Positions 20,885 to 31,423 of a stretch of DNA of 64,000 bases are shown one piece after another. Under the pieces are notes generated by a model, which was not told where the DNA came from, ran no database searches, and worked only from the letters and a program-made list of their open reading frames with translations. This DNA comes from Anthostomella pinea. Lineage: Eukaryota > Ascomycota > Sordariomycetes > Xylariales > Xylariaceae. Numbering within the stretch: the first letter of the stretch is position 1; every line of letters begins with the position of its first letter. The position numbers were made by a program, and so were the translations under genes. Where the stretch lies: the NCBI GenBank assembly GCA_963556695.1, contig CAUWAG010000010.1:2852001-2916000 (forward strand). The letters run 5' to 3'.

Positions 20885-21593
20885 GATCTCGACAAGTGGC
20901 TCGGAGTGCAGCTCGAAGCCAGCGACGACGAGTCGCTCGCGGAGCTGCAAGAAGCCAGCCACGCTTCCTACGATAGCACTACTTCGGATAAGCTTGGATG
21001 GAAAAACGAAAAAAAAATATATGCTGACGCCAAACGAGTCTCCACTCGAAACCAGATCGGCCAGGACTTCGATCTGGACACCACAGTCGTCGCTATTCCT
21101 TCCCGAGTAAAGCTATGGTCAACTTTTGATCCTTGCTGTGCCATATGTCATCTGCCTGCACAATTTAGTTGTGATTGTGAACCAAAGGCCCTCGAATTCT
21201 CAATCAGGCAGGCAGAGGCGGAATTCTTGGCAAAAAGGTCAACTTGTGGAAGCCCGAGCATGGGTCGCTTCGCGGGCGAGGGACTGTCTGAAAAAAGCAA
21301 TGGGGTTCAACAAGCGCGCTGCTTTAAATAATGATCTGGCGGAAGAGGACAAGGCACAGCAATCAGTCGATGCGGAACAATACGAAGAAGCGAGCATGTG
21401 CTGGGAAGAGACTCTGGCGCAATCGCCAGAAATCCTGGACTGCATTTTCAGTCTGGTCGACTTGAATATTCCAAACGACGACGAATACATGGTTCAAGAT
21501 CCTCCTTTGAGTGCACTTCATGCTCGACAGCGTCGCAGAAGGAGGCGCTTTATGGATCCAGTTGGTGTGCGGCAGCTTCTAGCTAATGAGTAA
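20885..21593 (+). pseudogene. Fungal CxxC-motif family protein, frameshifted remnant
   Basis: The first part reads DLDKWLGVQLEASDDE, then IPSRVKLWSTFDPCCAIC and CDCEPKALEFSIRQAEAEFL. It continues one frame over, after an AAAAA run near 21235, as EARAWVASRARDCLKKAMG, then SPEILDCIFSLVDLNIP and VQDPPLS. In order these are the hallmarks of an accessory fungal family that I know only as hypothetical proteins. No start codon lies in frame at the left (only GTG at 20906 and two stops before 20885), so the N terminus is missing or in an unseen exon. It lies 75 bp after the zinc-finger pseudogene on the same strand. Confidence 0.6.
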
Positions 21594-22384
21594 CTCATGG
21601 TGGTCCCTTTCACTCCCAACTTTTTACGTCCAGTCCGCTTTGATCATAGTTTGCCTGCCTCCAATAATGGCCACCATCATTTTGTCGAAATCCAAGTCGC
21701 ATGTGACAGGCCAGATGAGATGTTCTTGGCTCTGAGGGCAGCCTCGTCCTGCGTTTGGCCGAGAGCTTTGCGCTGTAATTGTCTCAAGATACAGCACCCA
21801 ATGATACCACCAAGTCTAACACTCAACAAGTCAACTGAACCCTACTTGAATTCCCTAAAGGCTTTCATATCTGGACGGTGCGGGCTTCTGGCCGCAGGGG
21901 AAGCACTCGAAGTTGTCCATGACACATCAGCACCGATGCTTCGTACTGACAAGCCAAACTATGTTATTGGGCCTCTCTCCGGAGTCTGTTATGGAGATTT
22001 ATGGCGACTTCGGGGCCGTTCTTCAGATCTACTGCCGAGCGGGGTACCAGAGAAACCTCATCCACGTCATCCCTGGTTTGCGTCGCCACAGCATATTGGC
22101 AAGAATGGGTGAGAAGCGTCACGTACCTGACTACCTGTAACCATAAGGAAAGATCCTTCCTCTGCGAAGAAATCGACATGGTATAACATGGGTAACGCCA
22201 CCTTCGGTTGTACTCCTGGGTTTCACAAGCGTATTCTCCCCTTTAGAAAAGTCTGCAGCTGTACCCAGGAGGTATTCAATGACCTTCTCGCCATTGAAGC
22301 TTCCATGTCAGGTTTATTGGCCTGGCCAAAGTCCTGGAATGGGAGGCTTAATGCGGTCTAGGTATGCTAAAGTAAACTCGGACC
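21594..22384. other. Intergenic, no supported gene
   Basis: A 171-codon open frame at 21597-22112 has no recognisable domain and may be residual coding DNA of the decayed region to its left. Otherwise nothing seen. Confidence 0.4.
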
Positions 22385-22800
22385 TAAAGTCCCCAATAAG
22401 TTAACAAATATTAACGGTAAATTAATATTAACGTAGATATTTATATTAAATTGATTTACGAAGACCCTTATAGCTTTAATAATTAACTTAATGAGGAAGC
22501 TTTCGTAGGTTAATATTTACGTAAATATCGTAAATGGATATAATTTTCTTTTAATTATATAAACTATTCCGGTTTTAAATAAGTTATATTAAGATATTTT
22601 TCGCCTCATAAAACTTTTTTATAAATAACTAGTTTTTATATTAATAAACGTTAATTAATATTAATAAAAACTTCTTATTAATTAACGTTAGTTTACTCAA
22701 TTAATTAATTTTAAAAGCTTAGCAATCTACTTAACGAAAGGGTCTCGTTAATCTGGATCAAATTAGTCGGAACCTTGCCCGGACTTTTTATATCGATAAC
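22385..22800. repeat. AT-rich block
   Basis: About 415 bp almost devoid of GC, dominated by TTAATTAA, TATATTA and TAATATT words. Composition changes abruptly at both edges. This looks like transposon-derived DNA eroded by repeat-induced point mutation or similar C-to-T decay. No element can be identified. Confidence 0.7.
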
Positions 22801-22815
22801 GATTTGTTTTTATTT

Positions 22816-22890
22816 TTAAGCTCTTCGACCGAAGGGAGGTGCCAAACCCAAATACCCTAAAAGACAACAAAAAGCAGAGCCCCGGTGTGC
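22816..22890 (+). repeat. Dispersed repeat, copy 2
   Basis: Partner of 1143-1217 (TTAAGCTCTTCGACCG... ending GCAGAGCCCC). It lies directly at the right edge of the AT-rich block, which suggests both belong to one decayed element. Confidence 0.6.
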
Positions 22891-23205
22891 AGCCACAACG
22901 ATGCCGGGTCTTCAACCTGCAGCGTTAGTCGAGTCATGAAATCGACTGATGTGCAGCTGTTTCTTGATCACGGCAAGGGGCATGTTATCAAAGAGGGTAA
23001 GACGTTTACCGGCGTCACTGCTTGGGGTAACGTGGGCAGAAGGTGAACGAGGCCTCTGAAGTCCCAACGGGACAAACGGGCATACGAGACGACCGCAATT
23101 CCGTGCTGTGAACGACCCGAGGTGGGACTTATTAAACAATACATTTCAATGTCAGTGAATAGCTGCTCAAGATTTTATGATCTAGACTTCGAAGGAAAGG
23201 TCTAA

Positions 23206-23910
23206 CTATCGTTTCGTCGTCAATTGATGCTTCATGCCGATGTATCGCTCTGGCCCGAAATCTGCAACCCCCTCCACATCCTGTTCCAGGTAACCTGCAT
23301 CATTCTTTGGTAGCCAATCAACTAGTTTGAAGCTTCGCATCGACCAGTCCGACGTTAAATACTGCAACCTACCATCCCACTCAGCGAGACGAGCGCGAAG
23401 AGCAGACTCACAACAAGTCTTACAAGAACGGCGGGCTGCCGCCACTTCTTGTGCATAGGACTCGCAGCCAACCCATCGTATATAGGTCTCGCAGCCAACC
23501 AATCCCCAGCGCTTGCACTTCGGGCACACGACGTATATTCTGCCTTTGTTAAAGATCAATGAGCCCGGTAAGTAGCGCGAAGTTCCGTTGGACTGGATTT
23601 TGGTCCCGCACTCGATACAAAAGCGCTTGTTCGCCTTGGACCCCAGCTTTGATCGCTTGTTTCTTTGCGTGTCGGCGAAATGCTCGCCCTTTCTGACGCG
23701 CAGGCAGACGGAGCAGGCCCAGAGGTCGTTATCGTGGGCGGATTTTTTCCGTTCTGCGGCGATGAGTCCGTCCATATTCAGGGCCGGGACGGCATGGTAG
23801 AATTGCTTGCATGTCGATTTCAGGGAGATGGTGTCGCGGAACTCGAGGTGAGTAACAATCTCGGCCTTCATCTCAGGAGGAAGACCGATAAGGGTGGGTT
23901 GGCAAGCCAT
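23206..23910 (-). CDS. F-box protein with Cys-rich zinc-binding-like motifs
   Basis: Intronless, 234 aa from ATG 23910. The F-box is at residues about 8-45 (LIGLPPEMKAEIVTHLEFRD, then LKSTCKQFYH), implying Skp1 binding in an SCF ubiquitin ligase. It is followed by paired Cys motifs: WACSVCLRVRKGEHF, RFCIECGTKI, VCPKCKRW and CKTCC, probably structural zinc sites as in many short fungal F-box proteins. Substrate unknown. Unlike the neighbouring accessory genes at 14-21.6 kb, this one is intact although it sits between AT-rich blocks. Confidence 0.87.
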   Translation of the reverse strand: MACQPTLIGLPPEMKAEIVTHLEFRDTISLKSTCKQFYHAVPALNMDGLIAAERKKSAHDNDLWACSVCLRVRKGEHFADTQRNKRSKLGSKANKRFCIECGTKIQSNGTSRYLPGSLIFNKGRIYVVCPKCKRWGLVGCETYIRWVGCESYAQEVAAARRSCKTCCESALRARLAEWDGRLQYLTSDWSMRSFKLVDWLPKNDAGYLEQDVEGVADFGPERYIGMKHQLTTKR

Positions 23911-24164
23911 TTTGCGTTAGCAGCGATGAGCTAAAGCTGTGAGGGGAAGAAGGGCAAGCTGGTGATCATGGCGAATTAGCAAGCGAGATGTTAAGAACCA
24001 ACAAGTACCACGGCACGTTAGAAGGCTAAGGGGAATACACCGAGAGCCAATGGAATCAGAGGCCAGGAACGGAACAATGGTTATTACGGATTACATAATG
24101 AGGGTTACGTGATGGATTACTAGATTACAAAGTGAGCCTGCGAAGATCACTAGATTAGGAAATA

Positions 24165-24400
24165 AGCCAGTAAGTATTATTAGATCAAGATATAAGCTAG
24201 TAAGTATCACTTTAAGATAAGAAAATCCTATTTTATTAATAAGGAAGAGATTAGATATATAAAGATAGATGTTTATTAGTTAGAATAAATAAACAATCTT
24301 TAATTTAGTAATTAATTTAAGCGTTTTAACTAACGTGAAAGTAAGAAAAATCTTTTAACGATTCGATTATTTAATAAGCCCTGGTTTAAACTAAGCTGTG
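24165..24400. repeat. AT-rich block
   Basis: AT-rich tract with a degenerate near-tandem phrase (AAGCCAGTAAGTATTATTAG, then AAGCTAGTAAGTATCAC). Same character as 22385-22800 and probably decayed repeat DNA. A third, shorter AT-rich stretch lies at 24718-24810. Confidence 0.6.
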
Positions 24401-26468
24401 ACGGAACGCTCACCATAACCACCATGCCACGGCTGTTCCTGTTGAATACACGGATGTTGATTGATGCTATGGATTATTCTGCTCTGCGTGCAGAGATTGA
24501 TCATCTGTCTTCTTGGTGGGTCAGATGCCCTGTGCGTCTCTGCCCCACTGGAGATCTTCCGGGGTCTATCTCCGGCTCCCATTCAACAGTTCCTCCCAAA
24601 AGGATGTCGAATATCAAGCGTGGCAGCTTGACATTCAATGGTGGTACGTGTACTCATGTCCAGGCTCCAGGACTCACCACATGGGCTACCTGTACCAGAC
24701 CATGGCATAAGCCCTAGCATTTAAGTATCTTTTAATTAATAAAAGCCTTAATCATCCTTTATATTAATTTACTTTAAAATATAAACCTTATAAAACCTTT
24801 TAGACTTATAGGTTAGACGGCTCGTTACACGAGAGTGGTGGAACTGAGATTTTTTTTAGGTGGAGGTAATCTTTTAAAACATCGGTGCGAGGACTTGTGC
24901 TTATATAGAGCTCTCGCGACTTATCGAAGAAGCGAAGGTTTCGCTGGTCCCATATTAGCGGTAAGGTTAAAAGAGAAGATAAACAGAGTTCAGCTATGAG
25001 CCACCAAGAAAAAAAAAGCGGGGGTTTCGGGAATTTGCTCAACGTTACGCCAGAGCCTGAATTAATTCCACATTATCAATACTATCTGGATCTACTAGGT
25101 TGGGAACACGAACTCTGGAACGTTACAACGAGAGAGGGAGTAAGAGGCGCTTCAGTCGTTAGTATCAGCGGCTTCGCCCTTGTAGAAGTTAAGGAGATGG
25201 AGTGGCTTGAGTTTGCTCGTAATAGTAGCTCTTGTAGCGTTTGCCCTAGCCGCAAGCCATTTGCTGTCATGACAAGATGACCTTTTGTTCCTTCATACAA
25301 TGATAGCTGTCTCTTATGTTAGTGCGTTTGGTTTGATGGTGCACTAAATATTAACGTCAACTCAACCAACATGTTAATATCCGTTAAGTTTTTCGGAACC
25401 CTGCGTCGGTATGCTCAGCGTAAATCCAGCCAGGTCGGTTGTGGATCTTGACCAGGACGAACTGGATCTTGTGTGCTTTGGCGTAGCGCTTCACGCGTGG
25501 GTATTCGGCCGACATGCCCCAGGCTCGTCCTTGCCCGATCCCCGGCTCTATCTTTCCGCACTTGAAGAGGGTGTGGTAGATGGCACCAGGTGGTTCGTTG
25601 CCGAGCTTCGCAGCTCGGAGCTTGGGACTGGTCGCACGAAACATGATTGGGGCGGGGGTGAAGACTGGATTGGTCGGCTGTGCTTGGGAGTTGATGGGAG
25701 GTGGTCGTCTATTCCTCTTGATCCTGTTGGCGAACTGTCTTTGGGAAATTCGATATGAAGCGTGATCAAGACCTGGGAGCCACAATCTTGTTCACATCCA
25801 AATAGCTTATGTTAACGATTATCGAAGCGCGTTGGAACAACTAGCCTGGGGAAAGCTTCCTGGAAAGATAGCGAAGAAGTCAAAACCACACCGACGAGAT
25901 TCTGGGAGTATCACGATGAGGGGTTGGTCGAGATGTGATGCCACCCTGCCCCGCCAACATCCCACGTCCCGACCAATAACCAGATCCTCGGGACGTCAGG
26001 AGTTATAACCTATAGGCCAACCCGAAAACCGTGCCAAGGTGGGTTGATCTGTCAGCCTAGACTTACCCGTGCAACTACATCCGTTCGAAGGGAATGTAGC
26101 GGGACTCGAGGTAAGTCAAAAGAGGTGCAGGATTGTGAAGCCCACGTTGGTGGCGCTGTAAGGTTTTAGGCAGCTGAAACTATCAGGGTAAGGCATCCGC
26201 GCATGTCTCAAACAAGTCAGGCCATGGGGGTCCATTGGCTTTCCTCTCAGCAAATCATGATGGTTCCAGATCGATGTGAGCCTCACTGTGGAGATCTCTC
26301 GAAAGCTGAGCCGGGGGTGTCAAGAATGAACGCGAGTTCATTGTCGGTCGAATAGTCGATGGAATCCATACGAGCGCAATTATTGGGCGACTGGAAGTCG
26401 GCCCAAGAAAGAAATTAGTTGTCGTGGTTTATCTCCATTCAGAATCTATGCTCTCGACTGGTCTCCTC
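24401..26468. other. Intergenic, only uncertain small ORFs
   Basis: Open frames of 94 codons (24996-25280, plus) and 133 codons (25384-25785, minus) start with ATG or a near-start but show no domain, and the second has an equally open frame on the other strand. I do not call either. 25790-26468 is empty. Confidence 0.45.
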
Positions 26469-27566
26469 TCACTTGATTTCTCCGAGGGTCTTCTCAACCC
26501 AGTCTCGGGACTCCTTGCTCTCTCTGAGCCCATAACAAGCAGCCAGCGGAAAACAATGCATCTGACCCTCCCAGACCAACCAATCACCCTTCACACCCTC
26601 ATCTTTACACTTCTCAAGAAACACCAACGCATCTGGAGCCAAGACATCCGACGTCCCTATCACACCGTTCAACCGCATGCCACCTGCCGCCACATTCTTC
26701 AAATCCGCAAGATTCGGACTCAAGTACGGATCCTCTTTGTCAGAGCCCTTTGACCATGCCTCCGCCGCGCCGTCCGTGACGGACTTCGCGAGGACTGGAT
26801 CGGTCGCGTCGGCGAGAGGCACAGCCGGGTTCTGGTTCCGCATATCCGTCGGTGGCGAGATTGCCATAACGGACCGGAGGCGGGATAGGGAGTCCGCTGC
26901 CTCCGTATTTGTATTCACCTTGGCTAGCGCGAGCTGGTCAGCGCACCAAAGTCCCAACGACAGGGCCACGTTCGCGCCGGCGCTGTCGCCGAGCAGGGAC
27001 ACGATGCCATTTTGCGCTTCCGCATCGCGTAAGGCTTGTGCAAGCCAGCGCCGAAGCAGCGGTAAAGAGTCTTTGGCCGGGGAGCCCGGGGCAAGCGGGT
27101 AGGAGACAAGAACCACCCGGCCTCCCGTCGAAGCCGGTGTGGAAGCGAGGTGGGCGCAGAGCTTCCAGTGTTCGGAAGACGGGGGGGATTGGAAACCTCC
27201 GCCCGCGAAGTAGTACATTGTATGTATCCCGCGGTTGCCGTCGCCGGATGAAAATATCTCGTTTGAAGGTTGGAAGTCATAGACCCATAACAGATCCCCC
27301 GACTTTCTGTCGCCATTGACATCCGAGGACAAGTTTGGAAGAAGCTCGATTTTGCGTTCCGTGATGTCGACTTTGTTGACGCTCCGAGGATGCTTCTCGA
27401 GACGCGGAGACCCAGCTGGACAGCGCTCGTCGGATGACACGAGGCGTGGTCGCAGGGGACGTATCACTTTCCGCAGCACCTTGTAGAGTGGCGAGAGATC
27501 TGACCTGCGCGTTAAGTTGATGCTGCCCGTATTTGTCGATGACTCGGCTTCGTCGCCGGCACCCAT
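26469..27566 (-). CDS. Alpha/beta hydrolase fold-3 (esterase/lipase-like)
   Basis: 365 aa from ATG 27566. The alpha/beta-hydrolase features appear in order: oxyanion segment YYFAGGGFQSPP (about residues 117-128, the HGGG box in altered form), nucleophile elbow LLGDSAGANVAL with Ser (about 190), acid GTSDVLAPDA, and catalytic His in GQMHCFPL near the end. These give a complete Ser-Asp-His triad, so an active esterase is likely; the substrate is unknown. The frame stays open upstream (HPSWKLASPIEFITE precedes the Met) to about 27643, where a CCCTAG acceptor occurs. A short 5' exon may therefore exist and the true N terminus may be longer. Confidence 0.85.
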   Translation of the reverse strand: MGAGDEAESSTNTGSINLTRRSDLSPLYKVLRKVIRPLRPRLVSSDERCPAGSPRLEKHPRSVNKVDITERKIELLPNLSSDVNGDRKSGDLLWVYDFQPSNEIFSSGDGNRGIHTMYYFAGGGFQSPPSSEHWKLCAHLASTPASTGGRVVLVSYPLAPGSPAKDSLPLLRRWLAQALRDAEAQNGIVSLLGDSAGANVALSLGLWCADQLALAKVNTNTEAADSLSRLRSVMAISPPTDMRNQNPAVPLADATDPVLAKSVTDGAAEAWSKGSDKEDPYLSPNLADLKNVAAGGMRLNGVIGTSDVLAPDALVFLEKCKDEGVKGDWLVWEGQMHCFPLAACYGLRESKESRDWVEKTLGEIK

Positions 27567-28025
27567 TTCGGTGATGAACTCTATCGGCGAGGCGAGCTTC
27601 CAGGAGGGGTGAAATAGAAGCGAATGAATAATGAGATCCGACTAGGGAGTATGTAATGCCTTGGGAGATAGGAAGAGAAAGTGTGTGGTGAGACTCAACT
27701 CCCAACTTCTGATATGGCTTGGAACTAAGAGTCAATTTGGTGTTGAAAAGGAGGGAGGCTAGCCTAGAATGATGACGTTATTGAAGGTTGATCGGCCAGT
27801 GGACACACAATGGAAACTTGGGTCAACTCACAACCTACCTAGGTACGCTAGGCATGAAAAAATACAACAGAAATCACGATATGACTGATCAGTATAAACA
27901 TAGATGCTCCTAATCGGTGAAGTTCCGTTGCTATCGGCTGAAGATTCCATTGTCCGCTCCAAATGCCTCTCTACCCATGATACGCCACACAAATGCTCTT
28001 GGACTTCTGAACCTCTATAGTGCCT
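27567..28025. other. Intergenic; possible 5' exon of the hydrolase
   Basis: 27567-27643 is open in the frame of the hydrolase and reads like coding sequence. The remainder shows nothing. Confidence 0.4.
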
Positions 28026-29267
28026 CTAAGACTCACCCAGCAACGGCCCCGTTCTATACGGCTCAATAACCTCAAACTCCAGCCCCGGCGGCACATCGTC
28101 CTGATTCCAGTAAATCGTCCCATGCCGCAACCAATGCGCATAAGTGCCGGGCACATCATCCGCGCCCTCATGGCTCCTCCACAGCGACCCCAGCGTCTCC
28201 CCCATCACCTTCAATATCAGCCCATGCGCCAGCTTGAACCCAAAGCTCCGCCCCAAGCACCCCTCCACAACCTCCCTCGCCCTCTTCTGTTCCGCGCTCT
28301 CAGCCTCGCCGCGCGCCGGCAGACGCAGCGACATGAGCCGGAACGCCTCCGGGCCATCCCAGTCCGTGTATTCGTTGATGAGCTGCGACCCGACCATGTA
28401 CTCGATAGCATAGATATGGCGCGCACAGTACTCCGGCCCGTTCCAGCCGCCCTGCTCGTCGACTAGCCCCATCACCAGCGTCAGCACCTGGCCCTGGATG
28501 ATGTAGTCCGTCAGCTCCCTGCTCGTCGCGTCGCCGAAGCTCTGGCCCTGTAGCGGCACGCCCGCCAGCATCGCGCTGCGGTGCAAGCCGTCCGTGCTCG
28601 TCTTGCCGCCGTCCGCGGCCCAGAGCGCCAGCAGCAGCCTGTGCGCGCGTGCGAAGAGCGGGTTGTCGCGGCGCGCCGCCAGGAAGTAGTTCGTCAACTG
28701 GCGGTCCTCGGCCCCGTAAGAGAGCAGCTCGTAGCGGGACGTCGGATCGCCGACGGTGGTGCTCCATAAGCGGTCCAGGTCGCCGATCTGCATGAGGCCG
28801 ACGTCAACATAGACGCCGCCGTACCGGAGCAGCAGCGGGAACCGTACCATGTCCGACGTGTGCTGGGGCGCGTGGTCGCCGCCGATGGTGCCGGCGACAA
28901 AGGCGCGCGGGAACGTCGCCGTGTCGGCAATGTCGAGGTAGTTGGCCACGTTCAGCGGCGACCCCGGCTGCCGGTCCATCACGCGGATCGTCCAGCCGTG
29001 CCTGAAGAAGCGGCGGTGCCAGGCGCGGATATTGCGCTGGGTGTACGGGTGCATGTTGGCGTAGCCGCTGTGCCAGAAGAACCAGATGTTCTTCTCCGAG
29101 TCGGACACCGGCTTGGGGTGCAGCAGGTCGTGGTCCACCTCGGCGTCGGGCCGGAGGTCGAGGAGCTCTGCCGGGATGGCGTGTAAGCCTGGCGGAATCG
29201 GGTAGTCTGAATCCATTGTGTGCTGGTGGGTTTGTTGTCCGGAGGTTGTATCGCCGAGTAGTGGCAT
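28026..29267 (-). CDS. Capsular-polysaccharide-synthesis-type glycosyltransferase
   Basis: Intronless, 413 aa from ATG 29267; a second in-frame ATG at 29216 begins MDSDYPIPPG and is equally likely. The core KNIWFFWHSGYANMHPYTQR, then the WTIRVMD strand and LLLRYGGVYVDVGLMQ with its Asp pair, match the Caps_synth/GT32-like glycosyltransferase group of fungi. These presumably transfer a sugar from a nucleotide donor with a divalent metal. No signal peptide or transmembrane helix is seen, unlike Golgi GT32 enzymes. High GC, with long shadow frames on both strands, as expected for a GC-biased coding region. Substrate unknown. Confidence 0.8.
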   Translation of the reverse strand: MPLLGDTTSGQQTHQHTMDSDYPIPPGLHAIPAELLDLRPDAEVDHDLLHPKPVSDSEKNIWFFWHSGYANMHPYTQRNIRAWHRRFFRHGWTIRVMDRQPGSPLNVANYLDIADTATFPRAFVAGTIGGDHAPQHTSDMVRFPLLLRYGGVYVDVGLMQIGDLDRLWSTTVGDPTSRYELLSYGAEDRQLTNYFLAARRDNPLFARAHRLLLALWAADGGKTSTDGLHRSAMLAGVPLQGQSFGDATSRELTDYIIQGQVLTLVMGLVDEQGGWNGPEYCARHIYAIEYMVGSQLINEYTDWDGPEAFRLMSLRLPARGEAESAEQKRAREVVEGCLGRSFGFKLAHGLILKVMGETLGSLWRSHEGADDVPGTYAHWLRHGTIYWNQDDVPPGLEFEVIEPYRTGPLLGES

Positions 29268-30353
29268 GAAGTAGGTTTCTATCTCTGTCTCTGTGGTGTC
29301 TAGTGTGAATGGAAAGGGGGTTGGTCGAATTCGGGATGCAGTTTGCTATGAAGGGAATGAGTTGAGGAAGCAGGTCTCTAAGAAGAAGCGGGCTTCGACC
29401 TTTTATCGTCTCAGCCCGATCGATTCCTTCACCACTGGCACACGCCGGGCCTTCGCTGAATGTCAACCCATCTTGCGTCAAAGAAGCCGCAGCAGGCGAC
29501 GTTGCCAATGAGACTCATAATCCATGGAGCAGGATACGATGGATGGCGCAACACGAATAATGGATTAGCATCTCAGCTAAGCAGGGTTTGTTGGTTAATT
29601 CAGAATGAGCATCATTCACGTGACGTTCCGACGTTCTGGGGGTCTCTATCGGTCGCGCTTCTTCAAGTCTCGGTGCCCTCTCCCCTTTTCAGCTGTGACT
29701 CGAACCTGCATCTCATTACACCGGGGTGGCTGTGTCCAAAACGGACGCAAAACACATCACCCGCCACCGCCGACACAAACGTGAGTCACAGTAAAAGCTG
29801 CACGGCTGGAGCCCCACAAACACACATATGATCATTGGAAGCCCGAGCAGCGGTGCGACGCACTCTCAAGGTGATTACTCATCGAAGCTCTGTATACCTC
29901 CGTTCCAAATACCCGCTATAGGAGTAGCCGGAACCCCACAAGCCACAGCCCGAGATTATTCGGTACGGCATCTTTCGTCCATGTTACAAGAACCACATGC
30001 TCATGCACGCTCCCCATAGAGAGAGCCGCCCTGGGAATTACTGCTACTCGTATACTGAGCGCTTCCCTAGAGTCATGCCGGTGCCCTCCCGGCTCCAACC
30101 ATGGCTTCCGAGAAGCTGAGAGCGGATGTGAGCGTCGAAGTATGTAACGCACTCATTGCGCGTGATTCAGCTTCCTCATAGCCAGATATGATACCAGTCG
30201 TCGGGCATTGTATAACCCGAAACCCCATGGTGGGTTGCCATTATCCCGCTGCTGCCATCATGTCCACCTGGTCGGTTGTCGGTGAATGTTCCAGTCGCAG
30301 CTGTGGCAATCCCCCTCGCGGAAGTCCGTCCGTTCAAAGACCACGAATATGGT
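29268..30353. other. Intergenic, nothing recognised
   Basis: No gene or RNA supported; scattered short open frames only. Confidence 0.45.
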
Positions 30354-31423
30354 TCACTTGAAGACTCGGCGTCCTCCAGCGCGCGCGGCGAACCTCTCTC
30401 CCCCGTTCTGTACTTGCTGGTTCCACACCATCAGAGTTCCCAATGCACCGCCGCTCTCGGCCGCGGCCTTGCGACGTCTGTACGCCTCTCTTAGATGTTC
30501 CGGTCTCAGGGGAGCTTGTCGACAATGTGCGGATAATTCGTTGGACGGCTGCAGGTCATCGTCGGATAGGTCGGTTTGCTTCTCTCCTAATTTAATCCAC
30601 TCTTGTTGAATGTCTCGCGCTGACTCCACGATGTCGCCCAGGTACATCTTACAGACGACTTGCATCATCTGATGGACATTGGTGGGACACGACTGGGACG
30701 TAACGCTGTTGATATGCTGAAACGAGGCAGTTAGTTCTCGCTGGCGCATTGATTCAATAGCATGATAGGAACTCGACGTACTCTCTTGATATCTGGGTTC
30801 TTAAGCGTAGCACGATGCCAGACCTCGTACCTTGTGAACTGCTGGGGGTCCAGGCGGGATTTAAGAAGTGCAAGGAGCTCTTTCTCTTCCTCGATTTGCT
30901 CCTTGGTACGTGCGGCCGCTTTACTGGCCATGTTCTCGGGGATTTCGAAGGCGCCGTCGCCTTCACCGTCTCTACCGCCATCACCATCGCCATCCTTGCC
31001 AGCGTAACCGCTCACATTGCTCAATACAGTGGCTGCGCGACCCCCAGCAACGCTCGAGGCGCCATCTCGCAGGGCTGCCTCGGCAGCAGCCTCACTCGCA
31101 CGCTCGGCTTTGGATTTGCGGCCGCGCTTCTTCTTCGGAGCGGCACTCACTTGGCTACCGCTTACTAGACTCGCGGCACCGATACTTGGCGATCGTTGAG
31201 ATGGGGAGAAAGATACTTCGTCCGGGGGAAACGAGGTTTGTCGGAGCGGGTGAGCGGAGCCGGCAGATGCAACGGACATCGTAGATGCCTTACGTCGTTT
31301 GAGTGACGATGATTGTACCGAAAGGTCGGCAGCTCCGGAGGTACGCTTCTTGGATGGCAGCTGCGAATGTGGCGGGTAGGGAGGAGAGCCCGCGGGCGAG
31401 TAGTTGTGGGGAGGAGACGCCAT
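30354..31423 (-). CDS. TAF11: TFIID subunit TAF11
   Basis: Exons 31423-30782 and 30716-30354 with a 65-nt intron (30717-30781) give 334 aa. The start is the first ATG (MASPPHNYS), as the open frame to its left has no ATG. The N-terminal half is disordered, with basic patches (KKKRGRKSKAER). The TAFII28 histone fold is split by the intron: LDPQQFTRYEVWHRATLKNP-DIKR | HINSVTSQSCP then MVQ-like helix YLGDIVESARDIQQEW, then APLRPEHLREAYRR. TAF11 pairs with TAF13 in TFIID. The downstream tail (AAAESGGALGTLMVWN) is typical of filamentous fungi. Confidence 0.93.

Noticed and set aside
21597..22112. 171-codon plus-strand ORF
   Set aside because: No domain, unusual composition, next to decayed genes; not supported as coding.
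25384..25785. 133-codon minus-strand ORF
   Set aside because: An equally long open frame lies on the opposite strand, no domain is seen, and it is in gene-poor DNA.
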